64,000 nt of DNA from Dugong dugon (taxonomy: Eukaryota; Chordata; Mammalia; Sirenia; Dugongidae): NCBI GenBank assembly GCA_030035585.1, contig CM057472.1, positions 90,765,601-90,829,600 of the forward strand, in the 5' to 3' direction. The translations under genes and the position numbers were made by a program. Below, piece after piece: positions 43,731 to 52,786 of the stretch; position 1 is the first letter of the stretch; every line of letters begins with the position of its first letter. Under the pieces are notes generated by a model that saw nothing but the letters and a program-made list of their open reading frames with translations, made no database searches and was not told the origin of the DNA.

Positions 43731-44984
43731 TTAAATAGCCATTAAAGAGGAATTATCAGCAAATTATTCATTCCAACCCCAAACTGACTAACACACTGTT
43801 ATTAACAGATTTTATTACTGCAAGGGTTCCAGCTGCAGCACACTGGTTGCTCTTGGCCCACACCTTGAAATTCATCTTCCAAATCACTTGTAGAATATTG
43901 TGCGTTCCAATATGGTACACTTCCTTTTAACTTCAGAATTGAGCAGTGACCTGTTTTGCTGCTAGCAGTTACCTTTCAATCTTTCAAAATGTAACTCACA
44001 TTTATGCTGTCTGAGATAAACAAATGGATGGAAAAAATATTCCCCTCAAGTCCTCAGCTAGAGGCTATAAAATTTGATAAGCTATCCTTATATTCCCTTG
44101 TTCTTAAGGTAAAAATTAAAATCTGTTTCCCTCTCTTGAGCCTGCAGTGAATAAAGAGTTGAGTATGTGTGTGTGTACATGTGTGCAGGAAAAGAGGCAG
44201 GTGAATATTAAGTTCTGTTTACTGAAAATATTCCTGGTCATGCTTGAGGTCACAGTGCAATAGGCTCTGTAACAATTGACTGGAATGGGTATTTCTCTTC
44301 CAATTACTAGGGCCTGAAATTGAATGGGTAATTTTTGTACCAGAGAGGTGGTGACTTCACCATAGAACATACAAATGAGCCGCTGGGAATCTGTTTTTGC
44401 TCATTTCAGCTGAGGGCTGCTATATGGCTTTGAAGATTAAATGTACTTTCAATGTATCACTTGGATGCTTCTTTCTTAGAGAAAAATGACCAGAGACTCT
44501 CAAAAGAATGCATGCAACTCGTGTCCCTGACTTAAAAAAAGGAGCAGACTGAAGAACACACAGTGCAGAAGAGAATCTTACTGGCAAGAAGTGGAAAATC
44601 TTCTGAAGTCATCAGGGCAGTATTTCAGTTGAATAGCAGAAGTCAACAGACCTCAGAATGCAGCCTTTACAGCTGAGTATGTCTCAACTGACTCTGTACA
44701 CATTGTGAGTCTATAGAGATCTCATTTATAATACCATAAGCTGTTCTGGCCAGTCTATATACGAAAGGGGCTATTCAAGAAACAGGAAAGCACAACCATA
44801 CATCTTTTGAGTTAAAGCCTCTCGTAATAACCCAATGCAGGCAGTTCTTTGCCTCTGAGTAGATGGCCCTGTGGGGAAGAAGTAAAAAAGGAGGAGTGAT
44901 CCAGAACAGTTGGGTGATTATGTTCATATGGTTATGGGCTTGACCTATGTTAGAGTTTCATAATATGTTAGATTTCCTGAAAGA
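43731..44984. other. No recognised features
   Basis: No repeat or gene identified. A short GT-rich tract lies at about 44167-44190. Confidence 0.4.
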
Positions 44985-45130
44985 GACTTTAGCGAGCTGC
45001 TAGTTAATCCCTTTATTTTACAGTTACTGAACTAAGTCCCAAAGAGGCTGATGATATGTCAAATTCACCTAGATGGTAGCAGAACTGGAACCAGAACTCA
45101 GATTTCTTCAATATCAAAACATTGAACTTT
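44985..45130 (-). mobile_element. MIR-like fragment (antisense)
   Basis: CCTTTATTTTACAGTTACTG, AAGTCCCAAAGAGGCTGATG and CAGAACTGGAACCAGAACTC fit the antisense MIR order CCATTTTACAGATGAGG, CACAGAGAGG, GAGCCGGGATTCGAACCC. Confidence 0.65.
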
Positions 45131-45544
45131 GTGCTTCATGGGAGGATATAGGAGAAGGTTAACCCGTGAACATTTGAAGCAAACCTAAAGATTATAAGAA
45201 TTAGGGTGAAATAGTCTCAGACTGAAATGGCCATTTGCTTAGCAATCAGTACTGTGGCATGCAGGTTCTGCCTGGTGTATGTGTGTGGAAAAGACTTCCA
45301 TGACAAAGGAGCATCAATGGATATCTCCTTCAGAATGATCTGGCATTAGGGAAATCTGCTTAATCGGAAGACGGGAGCTAGAGTATGGTGAGGGTGCTTC
45401 CATCCCTATATGTGCTTTTCTTTGCTTAACAAACCTATCTTGACTCTCAGCTGGCATCTAAGTTATGCATTAATAATATAAAAATGAACAAGGCACACAC
45501 CCTGTTCCCAAAAAACTTATTATCAAGTGGAGTAGATGGTTATG

Positions 45545-45660
45545 TAAACATGTGATTTATTTATTCAATATATATTTTAAATATTGTCAGGTACTGTGTT
45601 TGTTATGGCGGATACAGCCCTTGCACTCAGGAGCTGACTATACAGGCAGGGTAGAAGCCA
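45545..45660 (-). mobile_element. L2 3' end (antisense)
   Basis: GATTTATTTATTCAATATAT, GTCAGGTACTGTGTTTGTTA and CCCTTGCACTCAGGAGCTGA resemble the antisense L2 3' end. Confidence 0.75.
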
Positions 45661-45674
45661 AAGGAAGCCAGCTA

Positions 45675-45866
45675 CCCTTGTGTTGACTCCACTACCACTC
45701 GTGGCAACCCACGTGTTTCAGAGCAGAACTGTACTCCATAGGATTTTCAATGGCTGATTTTCTGAAGTAGATTACCTTTCTTCTGAGGCATCTCTGGGTG
45801 GACTCAAACCTCCAACCTTTTGAGTTAGCAGCCAAGCCTTAACCATTCATGCCACCCAGGGCCTCC
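45675..45866 (-). mobile_element. AfroSINE, long-body variant (antisense)
   Basis: TTGTGTTGACTCCACTACCA, CATAGGATTTTCAATGGCTG, TTCTGAAGTAGATTACCTTT and TTCATGCCACCCAGGGCCTC. Same older subfamily as 12913 and 34231. Confidence 0.88.
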
Positions 45867-46484
45867 ATAGAGACAGAGTAACAGACATTACAGGAATTAA
45901 CAAATAATTAGTATGTGATCACAGTTTATATCTAGCATTCTGGGAGCACAAAGTACTGTGAGGGTTAGGGAAATGAAGAGAAGTGACAGATTAAGCAAGA
46001 GATACCCCTCAGAGTTAATGGTGTCCCTAGATTTTTCTGGCCCCTTTTCATAAGCCCCAGAATGATGTTGAAAATACACGTAGATGAAGATAGACTTGTT
46101 TCTCTAGCTTGAAACAATTCCTTCTCCCTAGGGCCCTGGGACTTGAATGAGGCAATAATTTCTGTTGATTTCTTTGGCTAGGAAGAGAGGATTCTTGGCC
46201 CTTTCCCCAGAAGACTGTTTTCTACATGCATCACTTTGTGTGACAGCTTGGAAATGTGATTAGCAGGTATTGACTTAAGCAGGAAACACTCCACTGGATG
46301 TTACTAGACTGCGGGGCTCATTGTTTTGGGCTGTTTCCACTGGGATCGTGGAGACCTGAGATGGTTTGTTTTTTTTCCCCTCTCCCAGAATGCTCCTGTC
46401 TGAGGTTTTGGGAATCTGAGTCAAGTTTTCAAGGGCTGTTAAGCTTTTTGGAGATTTTGTGATGTTAAGTAGAGAAATTTTACT
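45867..46484. other. No recognised features
   Basis: Nothing identified. Confidence 0.4.
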
Positions 46485-46620
46485 TTAGGAGATTTACAGA
46501 TGAGGGAACTGGAACTCAGAGAGAGAGGTGAAGAGAAGCTGCCCAAGGTGAGACAAGCTAGTGACTGAGATGCCTGGACCTGTGACTTCAGTCTCTTGAA
46601 CCCAGTCCAGACCTCTTAAC
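46485..46620 (-). mobile_element. MIR fragment (antisense)
   Basis: TTTACAGATGAGGGAACTGG, AGAAGCTGCCCAAGGTGAGA and TCTCTTGAACCCAGTCCAGA are in the antisense MIR order. Confidence 0.8.
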
Positions 46621-46723
46621 TCTACTTGTTTCTTACAGAAACTGAATCCAAATACACAGTCATTTCCCAAAGAATCAATCAACCAGACTTACTTGTGGAG
46701 ACTCATACAGGTGATGTCATTCT

Positions 46724-46822
46724 ATGTTGTTGCTGCTGTTGTTAGCTACTGTTCAGTTACACACACACACACACACACACCCCACCATGCACAATGTAAC
46801 TAAACATTCCCTGGTCTTGTGT
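46724..46822 (-). mobile_element. RTE 3' end fragment with (AC)n expansion (antisense)
   Basis: GTTGTTGCTGCTGTTGTTAG is followed by CTACTGTTCAGTT, a CA run at 46759-46780, then ATGCACAATGTAACTAAACA and TTCCCTGGTCTTG. This is the RTE 3' end with a dinucleotide run replacing the GACTCATAGCGACC region. Confidence 0.75.
46759..46780. repeat. (AC)11 microsatellite
   Basis: Eleven uninterrupted AC units inside the RTE fragment. Confidence 0.95.
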
Positions 46823-46879
46823 ACACGTGCTTAATGCAATTGTCTTAAAGTATAAAACCACATTGGTAGTAGAAATTAG

Positions 46880-46965
46880 TTTTTTTCATCTTTGTATCTT
46901 CAATACCTAACACAGTGGTGGCATGCAGCAAGTATTTAATAGATGTTTTTTGAATGGAAAAAAAG
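46880..46965 (+). mobile_element. L2 3' end fragment
   Basis: TTTGTATCTTCAATACCTAA, CACAGTGGTGGCATGCAGCA and GATGTTTTTTGAATGG match the L2 3' end. Confidence 0.75.
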
Positions 46966-46984
46966 AACTGGGCAAGGGCATTTG

Positions 46985-47070
46985 AAATCTTTCCCCATCA
47001 ATGCCACTATTTAGCTATGTGATCTTAGTTTTTCTAAACTTCTGTTTCCTTAGCATTAAAATGGCAGCAT
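46985..47070 (+). mobile_element. MIR fragment
   Basis: CAATGCCACTATTTAGCTAT, GTGATCTTAGTTTTTCTAAA and TTAGCATTAAAATGGCAGCA fit the MIR core in sense. Confidence 0.75.
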
Positions 47071-47250
47071 TGCTTCATTCATCGGTTCAACACATATTTC
47101 TTGATCTTTTACTGTAATTCAGGCAATGTAATAAGTTCTGAAGAGTCTGAGGATAGTTATGGAAGAAACAGTTCCACTCATTGTGGCTGCCAGTCTACTG
47201 GGAATGCAAAACAGATAAAAAGCTGATGTAATAGAAGCCTGATTATCTGC
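47071..47250 (-). mobile_element. L2 3' end (antisense)
   Basis: GGTTCAACACATATTTCTTG, CAGGCAATGTAATAAGTTCT, CCACTCATTGTGGCTGCCAG are an eroded antisense L2 3' end. It probably continues at 47890, with the tRNA-Gly SINE between. Confidence 0.65.
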
Positions 47251-47550
47251 CATGCTTGGGAACCAAGAGCTGCCTGATTAATAAAGAAAGGTCAATTAAA
47301 ATTTGGAACTATTAGAAAACTTGCATACTTACCTTTTATTTTAAGTTAGACATTTTTAAGAGGACTGCTAATTAGAGTTTTCTGTTATTGTTCTTACATA
47401 AATCACATCCATAATATCTTATCTAAAATTTCTAGTTTTGGTTTCTTTAATATAGACAGAGAACCTAGACACTCAAGAGCAGTTGAATGGTGAATTAATC
47501 CAGTTGATCACTTTAGTGCAAGTTGTTCTGCTGTCCTACCAGAGGATTGA

Positions 47551-47872
47551 GGGCATTGGTGGTTCAGCGGTAGAATTCTCTACTCTCATGCAGGAGACCC
47601 AGGTTTGATTCCTGGCCAATACACCTCATGCACACCCACTACCCATTTGTTGGTGATGGCTTGCGTGTTGCTATGATGCTGAATAGGTTTCAGTAGAGCT
47701 TCCAGCTAAAATGAACTAGAAATGCAGGACTGGTGATCTACTCCCAAAAAAGCCAATGAACAACACCCTATGGATCACGACAATCTGAACTGCAACCAGT
47801 CATGGGGATGGTGCAGGACCTAGCAGTATTTTGTTCTGTTGTGTTGACTTGATGGCAGCCAACAACAATAAT
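47551..47872 (+). mobile_element. tRNA-Gly-headed SINE with RTE body and tail
   Basis: The head 47553-47623 lines up over 71 positions without gaps to a mammalian tRNA-Gly(GCC) gene, with about 59 matches, from GCATTGGTGGTTCAGCGGTA to TTTGATTCCTGGCCAATACA; most mismatches are transitions, many at CpG. A and B boxes (TGGTTCAGCGG; GGTTTGATTCC) are kept. The body has GTTGCTATGATGCTGAATAG and GCTTCCAGCTAAAATGAACT, as in the RTE leader, and the end GGGATGGTGCAGGACCTAGC to GATGGCAGCCAACAACAATA is the RTE 3' end. It is a retroposed chimera and not a working tRNA. A headless copy lies at 41126. Confidence 0.9.
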
Positions 47873-47889
47873 GTTAGAGGGTTATACAC

Positions 47890-48110
47890 AGAAGGATTTG
47901 GGAGCACCAGTAGCAGCAAGGCCTAACAGTCTAGGGATGAGGAAATACTTCCTAGAGGAGATATTCAGATTTATCTTGAAGGATGGGAGGACATTAAGCA
48001 CAGAAAACTAGGAAGGATATTCTAGGAAGAAGGTATAACGTATACAGTGGTATGAGATAGCAAAAGCATCTGGAGCATTTAAGTATTATGTCATGATGGG
48101 AGTACAAATT
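47890..48110 (-). mobile_element. L2 fragment (antisense)
   Basis: AGGAAATACTTCCTAGAGGA, TTATCTTGAAGGATGGGAGG and GATATTCTAGGAAGAAGGTA correspond to the inner L2 region (GGCTTCCTGGAGGAAG, GTCTTGAAGGATG, GGCATTCCAGGCAGAGG). Confidence 0.7.
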
Positions 48111-48127
48111 GCATCAGTTTGTTTAAA

Positions 48128-48525
48128 AAGGGCTTTGTATATGTTAGGCACTGGGGGACAGAAGTATAAGCAAAACAGACATGGCCACTACTCAGCTGAA
48201 GCTTACTATCTAGAGGCACTCATCAAACACAAATAAATATGACACTATGACAAGTGCTAGAAAATGAAATGGGAGCCCGTAACAGGGTAGGCAAAGTGGC
48301 TCGAATGAGGAGCAGTCAGAGAAGGGCTCTGAGTAAAATTTTAATGTGTTGGAGGCGAATATTGGAGCGAAGAACATTCTAGAAAGGAAGGAACACGTGC
48401 AAAGATCATGTGGCGAGAGGCATTAGCACCAGTAAAAGAGATAAGACTGGAGAGCTTGGACAAGTGCAGACAAGGTTCTAATGTCGTATGGAAAGATTGT
48501 AAGATTTAGGCTAGATGATTTCTAA
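48128..48525 (-). mobile_element. L2 fragment (antisense), second copy
   Basis: TGTTAGGCACTGGGGGACAG, CAGCTGAAGCTTACTATCTA, ACAAGTGCTAGAAAATGAAA, GAACATTCTAGAAAGGAAGG and AGATCATGTGGCGAGAGGC. This starts again at the 3' end, so it is a separate L2 insertion from 47890. Confidence 0.85.
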
Positions 48526-48908
48526 CCCCCATCCCCATCTCTAAAAATCTATTACTTTACAAATCCTGTACATGCCGATCAGCATGTTCCTTTCTGCCTT
48601 CCTCCATTCTGCCATTGTATTTCTTCCAAGCTTTCAGGGAGACTATGAATGCATCTCGATTGTATGTTAACTTATATGTTCCATAAAATTCTAATGGTTT
48701 GTCAAAGAAAATAAATTGCTGATGACTTAAAAGAGAAACGAGCTCCTTTTAAACAGCAAAGGCTTTTCTCTACAGCTTCATCTCTCTTAGCATCAAGTAC
48801 AAGAAGACACTCAATACAGTTTCCTGGTCTACTCTGGGCAATTTCTACTTTCTCCCCAACATGCTGAATCCTAATTGGTTGCATTCCTTCAAATCAGATC
48901 TTAGAACT
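48526..48908. other. No recognised features
   Basis: Nothing identified. Confidence 0.4.
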
Positions 48909-49074
48909 GGTTTGTTTCCGTTGGAACCCCTGCTGACAATTCGCATTTCTAACAAGTTCCTAGGAAGTTATACATAAGAATCACCTGGAGATTCTTGTCA
49001 AACTGTAGATTCTGATTCAGTATATCTGGGGCAGAAATGCAAATTCTCAGCAGGGGTTTGAACGGAAACAAACC
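48909..49074. repeat. 42-bp inverted repeat around a hAT-like core
   Basis: Arm 48909-48950 starts GGTTTGTTTCCGTTGGAACC; the reverse complement of arm 49033-49074 starts GGTTTGTTTCCGTTCAAACC. About 38 of 42 positions match. Between them GAATCACCTGGAGATTCTTG and AGATTCTGATTCAGTATATC resemble a MER5-type hAT element in sense. The arms extend well past the similarity to that family. Confidence 0.8.
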
Positions 49075-49819
49075 CGTTGGAAACATGGCTTCAAATGCAG
49101 ACATCTCATTGAGGAGAGCAAAACAAGGTAGAGTTTTCCCTTCATTCCCCATGTGCGTAGCTGGTATATCACACCCAATTAAGGGATCGTGGCTGAGATG
49201 GTGGTCTACACCCAGTCGTTTGGTTTAGCTTCTCTGGTAGAATAGTTATACTCCACTTAAAAATTCTTTCACTTAACGTAGTCTTTGTTCCCAAACTTCT
49301 CCTTCATTATAAAAACAAAGACCTATAGAAACATTCCGGTGCCCACCCAAGATGGTCAAACCTTATGTTGGATTTTGTTTCTTTATAAGAACAAACAAAA
49401 TAGTGATGTTAAATATTTTTATGTTTATTTTGGATGTTCTTCTGGGAGCCAAGAGGATGAACATCAGTAGTGTCATAAGTCACCGATATTAATAATGTTG
49501 TTTGACAGTGTAATAATAGAAAGTCTGCACAATGATAATCAAAGTAGGGAAAATAACATCTGATCTGCTCCCAAGGTCAAATTTTTTCCTAAATTTTATC
49601 TGTGAAATGTATTTTAAAACCTCTAATCCTTCCCAAGGTTTTGCTGCTTAACTTAATGGATTTAATTGTGAAATGGCACTTTCTTGCATATCATTGTGCA
49701 CTACTTCAGTTTGGTCCCATTTGAACCTTCTAGTTGCATTTCAGAATCGCACACATTTTTGCTGTAAAGGGGATTTGGAGGTTTGAATAATAATGTATTA
49801 TTATTTAATGTATTTTGGT
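49075..49819. other. No recognised features
   Basis: AT-rich, nothing identified. Confidence 0.4.
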
Positions 49820-49831
49820 TAGCATTCTCTA

Positions 49832-49982
49832 ACTAAAAAACAACAACAACAACAACAAAAAAAAACATGCTCCTTACCATTGAGTTGACCATATCTTTCT
49901 CCTGTGGAGCAGCTGGTGGGCCCAAACTGCCAACTTTTCAGTTAGCAGCCAAGCACTTCAACCACTGCACCACCAGGGCTCC
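49832..49982 (-). mobile_element. AfroSINE (antisense) with 12-bp duplication
   Basis: An AAC/A-rich tail, then CTGTGGAGCAGCTGGTGGGC and CCACTGCACCACCAGGGCTC. TAGCATTCTCTA at 49820-49831 and 49983-49994 is an exact duplication. The body is internally shortened: the CAGAGTAGAACTGCCCC block is missing. Confidence 0.93.
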
Positions 49983-50181
49983 TAGCATTCTCTAGCCCTG
50001 AGAAACTACTTCTAGTCCCCCTGAACAGGACAAGCCTTTCGTGCCTCTGGTTTTGAGCCTGCTCTTTCCTCTCCCTGAAATGCTCCCCTCTTCCTCTGCC
50101 TGCTAAGGACCACTTATCCTTTAAGACTGAGCTCGAAGGTCATCTCCACTGTGAAGAATACTTTATGTGTGTATATACATA

Positions 50182-50184
<3 letters not shown>

Positions 50185-50217
<33 letters not shown>

Positions 50218-50220
50218 TGT
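50185..50220. repeat. (GT)n microsatellite
   Basis: About 15 uninterrupted GT units, then GTTTGTGT. Another short GT run lies at 50347-50370. Confidence 0.95.
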
Positions 50221-50226
50221 AGATGT

Positions 50227-50330
50227 ATAGAACTGCCCCATAGGATTTCCAAGGAGCATCTGTTGGAGTCAAACTGCTGACCTTTTGGTTAGTAGCCTGA
50301 GCTCTTAATCACTGTGCCACCAGGGCCACA
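50227..50330 (-). mobile_element. AfroSINE 5' half (antisense)
   Basis: TAGAACTGCCCCATAGGATT, TCCAAGGAGCATCTGTTGGA, CTTTTGGTTAGTAGCCTGAG and CACTGTGCCACCAGGGCC. The 3' third is absent; the GT microsatellite abuts it. Confidence 0.9.
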
Positions 50331-50392
50331 GTGTTCATGTATACATGTGTGTATATATGTGTGTGTGTAATTGTACACAGCTATATATATAT

Positions 50393-50495
50393 AAAACCAA
50401 AACACCAAGCCCGTTGCCGTCGAGTCAGTTCTGACTCACAGCGACCCTATAGGACAGAGTAGAACTGCCCTATAGGGTTTCTAAGGAGCTCTTGA
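50393..50495 (-). mobile_element. AfroSINE 3' half (antisense)
   Basis: AAACCAAAACACCAAGCCCG, TTGCCGTCGAGTCAGTTCTG, GGACAGAGTAGAACTGCCCT and ending TTTCTAAGGAGCTC. A 5'-truncated copy. It cannot be the missing part of 50227-50330 because the two halves are in the wrong order. Confidence 0.92.
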
Positions 50496-50569
50496 TGATA
50501 ATTAGCGTGGTTAACCTGTATTGAACTGTATTGAATTATTATTTTCACTCAAGGTAAGCCTCATACTTT

Positions 50570-50750
50570 CACCATTTTATTTCATCTTCCCAACAATTCT
50601 TTCACGTAGGCATTATTATATCTATTTTTCCATCAAAGTATCTGAGACATAGCAACATTAATTAACTTGCCCAAGGTCACCTAGCTAGAAAGAAGGGAAG
50701 CTAATATTTGACCACCAGTTCTGTATCATTCCAAAGGCCATATAATCTGC
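50570..50750 (-). mobile_element. MIR (antisense)
   Basis: CATTTTATTTCATCTTCCCA, ATATCTATTTTTCCATCAAA, AACTTGCCCAAGGTCACCTA and GCTAGAAAGAAGGG are the antisense MIR core. Confidence 0.85.
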
Positions 50751-51089
50751 CTCCCACTGGTATGATTGATGTAGAAATCATAAAAACAGCTGTATAGAAA
50801 ACAATTGGAATGATGATTAATAATAGCTCATCTGAATAACACTTTATCATTTACATATATTTTAAATGCATCATATCATTTCATTAAAAGGTATAACTTT
50901 ATTACACATAATGTATTTTCAATTTAGAAGAATTTCAAATAAAATGCAAATAAGCTAAGGAAACAACCTCCAAATTTCACTACGTAGAGATAACTTTCAT
51001 CAATATTTTTTGTGAGTATCTATTTTCTTTCTTTCTCTTCCCCTTTGTGTGTGTGATATATGTGTGTGTGTGTGTTTATATATATGTAA

Positions 51090-51282
51090 TAGGAGCCCTG
51101 GTGGCACAGTGGTTGAGCACTTGGCTGCTAAATGAAAGATTGTTAGAACCCACCAGCCGGTCTGCAGGAGAAAGATGTGGCAATCTGCTTCTGTAAAGAT
51201 TACAGCCTTGGAAACCCTATGGGCAGTTCTACCCTGTCCTATAGGGTTGCTATCAGTCAAATCGACTATGGCAATGGTTTTA
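51090..51282 (+). mobile_element. AfroSINE flanked by AT/GT microsatellites
   Basis: Starts GGAGCCCTGGTGGCACAGTG, with GAAAGATGTGGCAATCTGCT and GGGCAGTTCTACCCTGTCCT, ending CGACTATGGCAATGG. It lies between a GT/TA run (51049-51085) and a TA run (51287-51358). Confidence 0.93.
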
Positions 51283-51286
51283 TACA

Positions 51287-51288
51287 TT

Positions 51289-51345
<57 letters not shown>

Positions 51346-51358
51346 ATATATATATAAA
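51287..51358. repeat. (TA)n microsatellite
   Basis: Long TA repeat with TTTATA interruptions, directly after the AfroSINE. It produces Tyr/Ile-rich open frames that are not genes. Confidence 0.95.
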
Positions 51359-51449
51359 ATTGTGCATGAAGTTCTCTTAACGATGTATTAATAAATACCA
51401 ACATATATACATGTTGTTGTTAGTTGCCATCAAGTTAGCTTCGAGTCAT

Positions 51450-51552
51450 TAGCCTTTCCGTTGCTGTCAAGTTGATTCCCACTCATAGAGACCCTATAGG
51501 ACAGAGCAGAACTGCCCCATAGTGTTTCTAAGGAGCAGCTGGTTCTGTTATA
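51450..51552 (-). mobile_element. AfroSINE 3' half in RTE copy 3 (antisense)
   Basis: TTCCGTTGCTGTCAAGTTGA, GGACAGAGCAGAACTGCCCC and ending CTAAGGAGCAGCTGGT. 5'-truncated. The RTE sequence resumes at about 51556. Confidence 0.88.
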
Positions 51553-51832
51553 CCTAACAGAACGAGTTGTTGCTTGCTCCTGTGCCATCTTCATGGTCAT
51601 TAGTATGCTTGAGTCCGCTGCCACAGCTATTGTGTCTAAGGGTTTCCCTTGTTTTAGCTGACTATCTACTTTACCAAACATGATGGTCTTTTCTAGTAAT
51701 TGGTCTTTCATGTGCTGTGTCCAAAGTAAGCCAGTTGAAGTTTTGTCATCCTCATTTCTAAAAAACATTCTGGTTGTATTTCTTCCAGGACTGATTTGTT
51801 CATTCTTCTGGCAGTCTGTGGTATATTTAATA

Positions 51833-52032
51833 CTGTATTTTTACTTAAATAATGCATGCCTTCTACATTTGTTTGACAACTGTGCCCTCTCCCTGCGAGG
51901 TATTTTTGTAAGCCTGCTATGCTAATTATTTTTTACAACAACATGAAATATGAAATATGAAAATACCTCATGGGGGAGGGCACGGTTGGCAAACAAACGT
52001 AGAAGGTGCACGTTATTTGAGTAAAAATATGG
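51833..52032. mobile_element. Palindromic TA-flanked MITE, copy B, inside RTE
   Basis: A 200-bp element between TA dinucleotides at 51831-51832 and 52033-52034. Left end CTGTATTTTTACTTAAATAA; right end, reverse-complemented, CCATATTTTTACTCAAATAA. The arms match inward for about 75 bp through GCCTTCTACATTTGTTTG and GAGGTATTTTT. Removing the element and one TA restores GTATATTTAATATTCTTTGC, the uninterrupted RTE sequence seen elsewhere in the window. It carries no transposase. Confidence 0.88.
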
Positions 52033-52288
52033 TATTCTTTGCCAACAACATAATTCAAATGCATCAATTCTCCTTTTGTCTTTCTTTTTTCATTGTCCAG
52101 CTTTCTTATGTATATGAGACCATTGAAAAGGCCATGGTTTGGGTTAGGCACAACTTAGTCATCAGAATGACATCTTTGCTTCTGAAAACATTTAAGAGGT
52201 GTTTTGTAGCAGATTTGCCCAGTGTAGTTCATTGCTTTATTCCTTGACTGCTGCTTCGATGGACATTGATTTTTGATCTAAGTAGAAT

Positions 52289-52434
52289 AAAAAATAAGCC
52301 AAACCCATTGCCATGGAGTCGATTCTGACTCATAGCGACCCCATAGGGTTTCCAAGACTGTGAATCTCTACATGGAAGCAGACTGCCACATCTTTCTCCT
52401 GAGGAGACTCTGGTCGTTTTTCAAACCACCAACC
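52289..52434 (-). mobile_element. AfroSINE in RTE copy 3 (antisense)
   Basis: AAGCCAAACCCATTGCCATG, GGAGTCGATTCTGACTCATA, ACATGGAAGCAGACTGCCAC and ending TTCAAACCACCAACC. AAGTAGAAT at 52280-52288 and 52435-52443 is an exact 9-bp duplication of RTE sequence. The head with the A box is absent. Confidence 0.92.
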
Positions 52435-52786
52435 AAGTAGAATCAAATCATTGACCAGTTCACTTTCTTCTTCATTGATGGTGATGCTATTTATTGGTCC
52501 AGCCATGAGGATGTTTGTTTTTGTCAACGTACAGGTGTAATCCATACTGAAGGCTGTAGTCGTTGGCCTCCATCAGTAAATGCTTTATGTATGTCATTTT
52601 CATTTTTGGGAAGCAAGGTTGTGTCATTTGCGTATCACAGGTTGTTAATGAGTTGTTCTCCAATCTTGATGCTATATTCTTTTCATATAGTCAGTGTTCT
52701 CAGATTATTTGTTCAGCGTACGGATTGTATAAGTCAGGTGGAAGGATATAACCCTGCCATACATCTTTTCCAATTTTAAACCTATG

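Larger units (their letters stand above)
51413..52786 (-). mobile_element. RTE LINE copy 3 (antisense), with three insertions
   Basis: GTTGTTGTTAGTTGCCATCA at the 3' end and then, in pieces, GCTTGAGTCCGCTGCCACAG, GTATTTCTTCCAGGACTGAT, TTGCCAACAACATAATTCAA, TACAGGTGTAATCCATACTG and GGATATAACCCTGCCATACA, ending near AATTTTAAACCTATG. The order matches copies 1 and 2 but divergence is clearly greater, so it is older. It is interrupted by an AfroSINE (51450-51552), the palindromic MITE (51833-52032) and another AfroSINE (52289-52434). At the active site it reads Y-A-N-D with a stop just before, so it keeps Ala where copies 1 and 2 have Thr. Confidence 0.9.

Noticed and set aside
47553..47623. Functional tRNA-Gly gene
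   Set aside because: The head carries about 12 substitutions including the anticodon region and is fused to an RTE-derived body; it is a SINE head.
51177..51380. Tyr/Ile-rich membrane protein frame
   Set aside because: Produced by the TA microsatellite after an AfroSINE.
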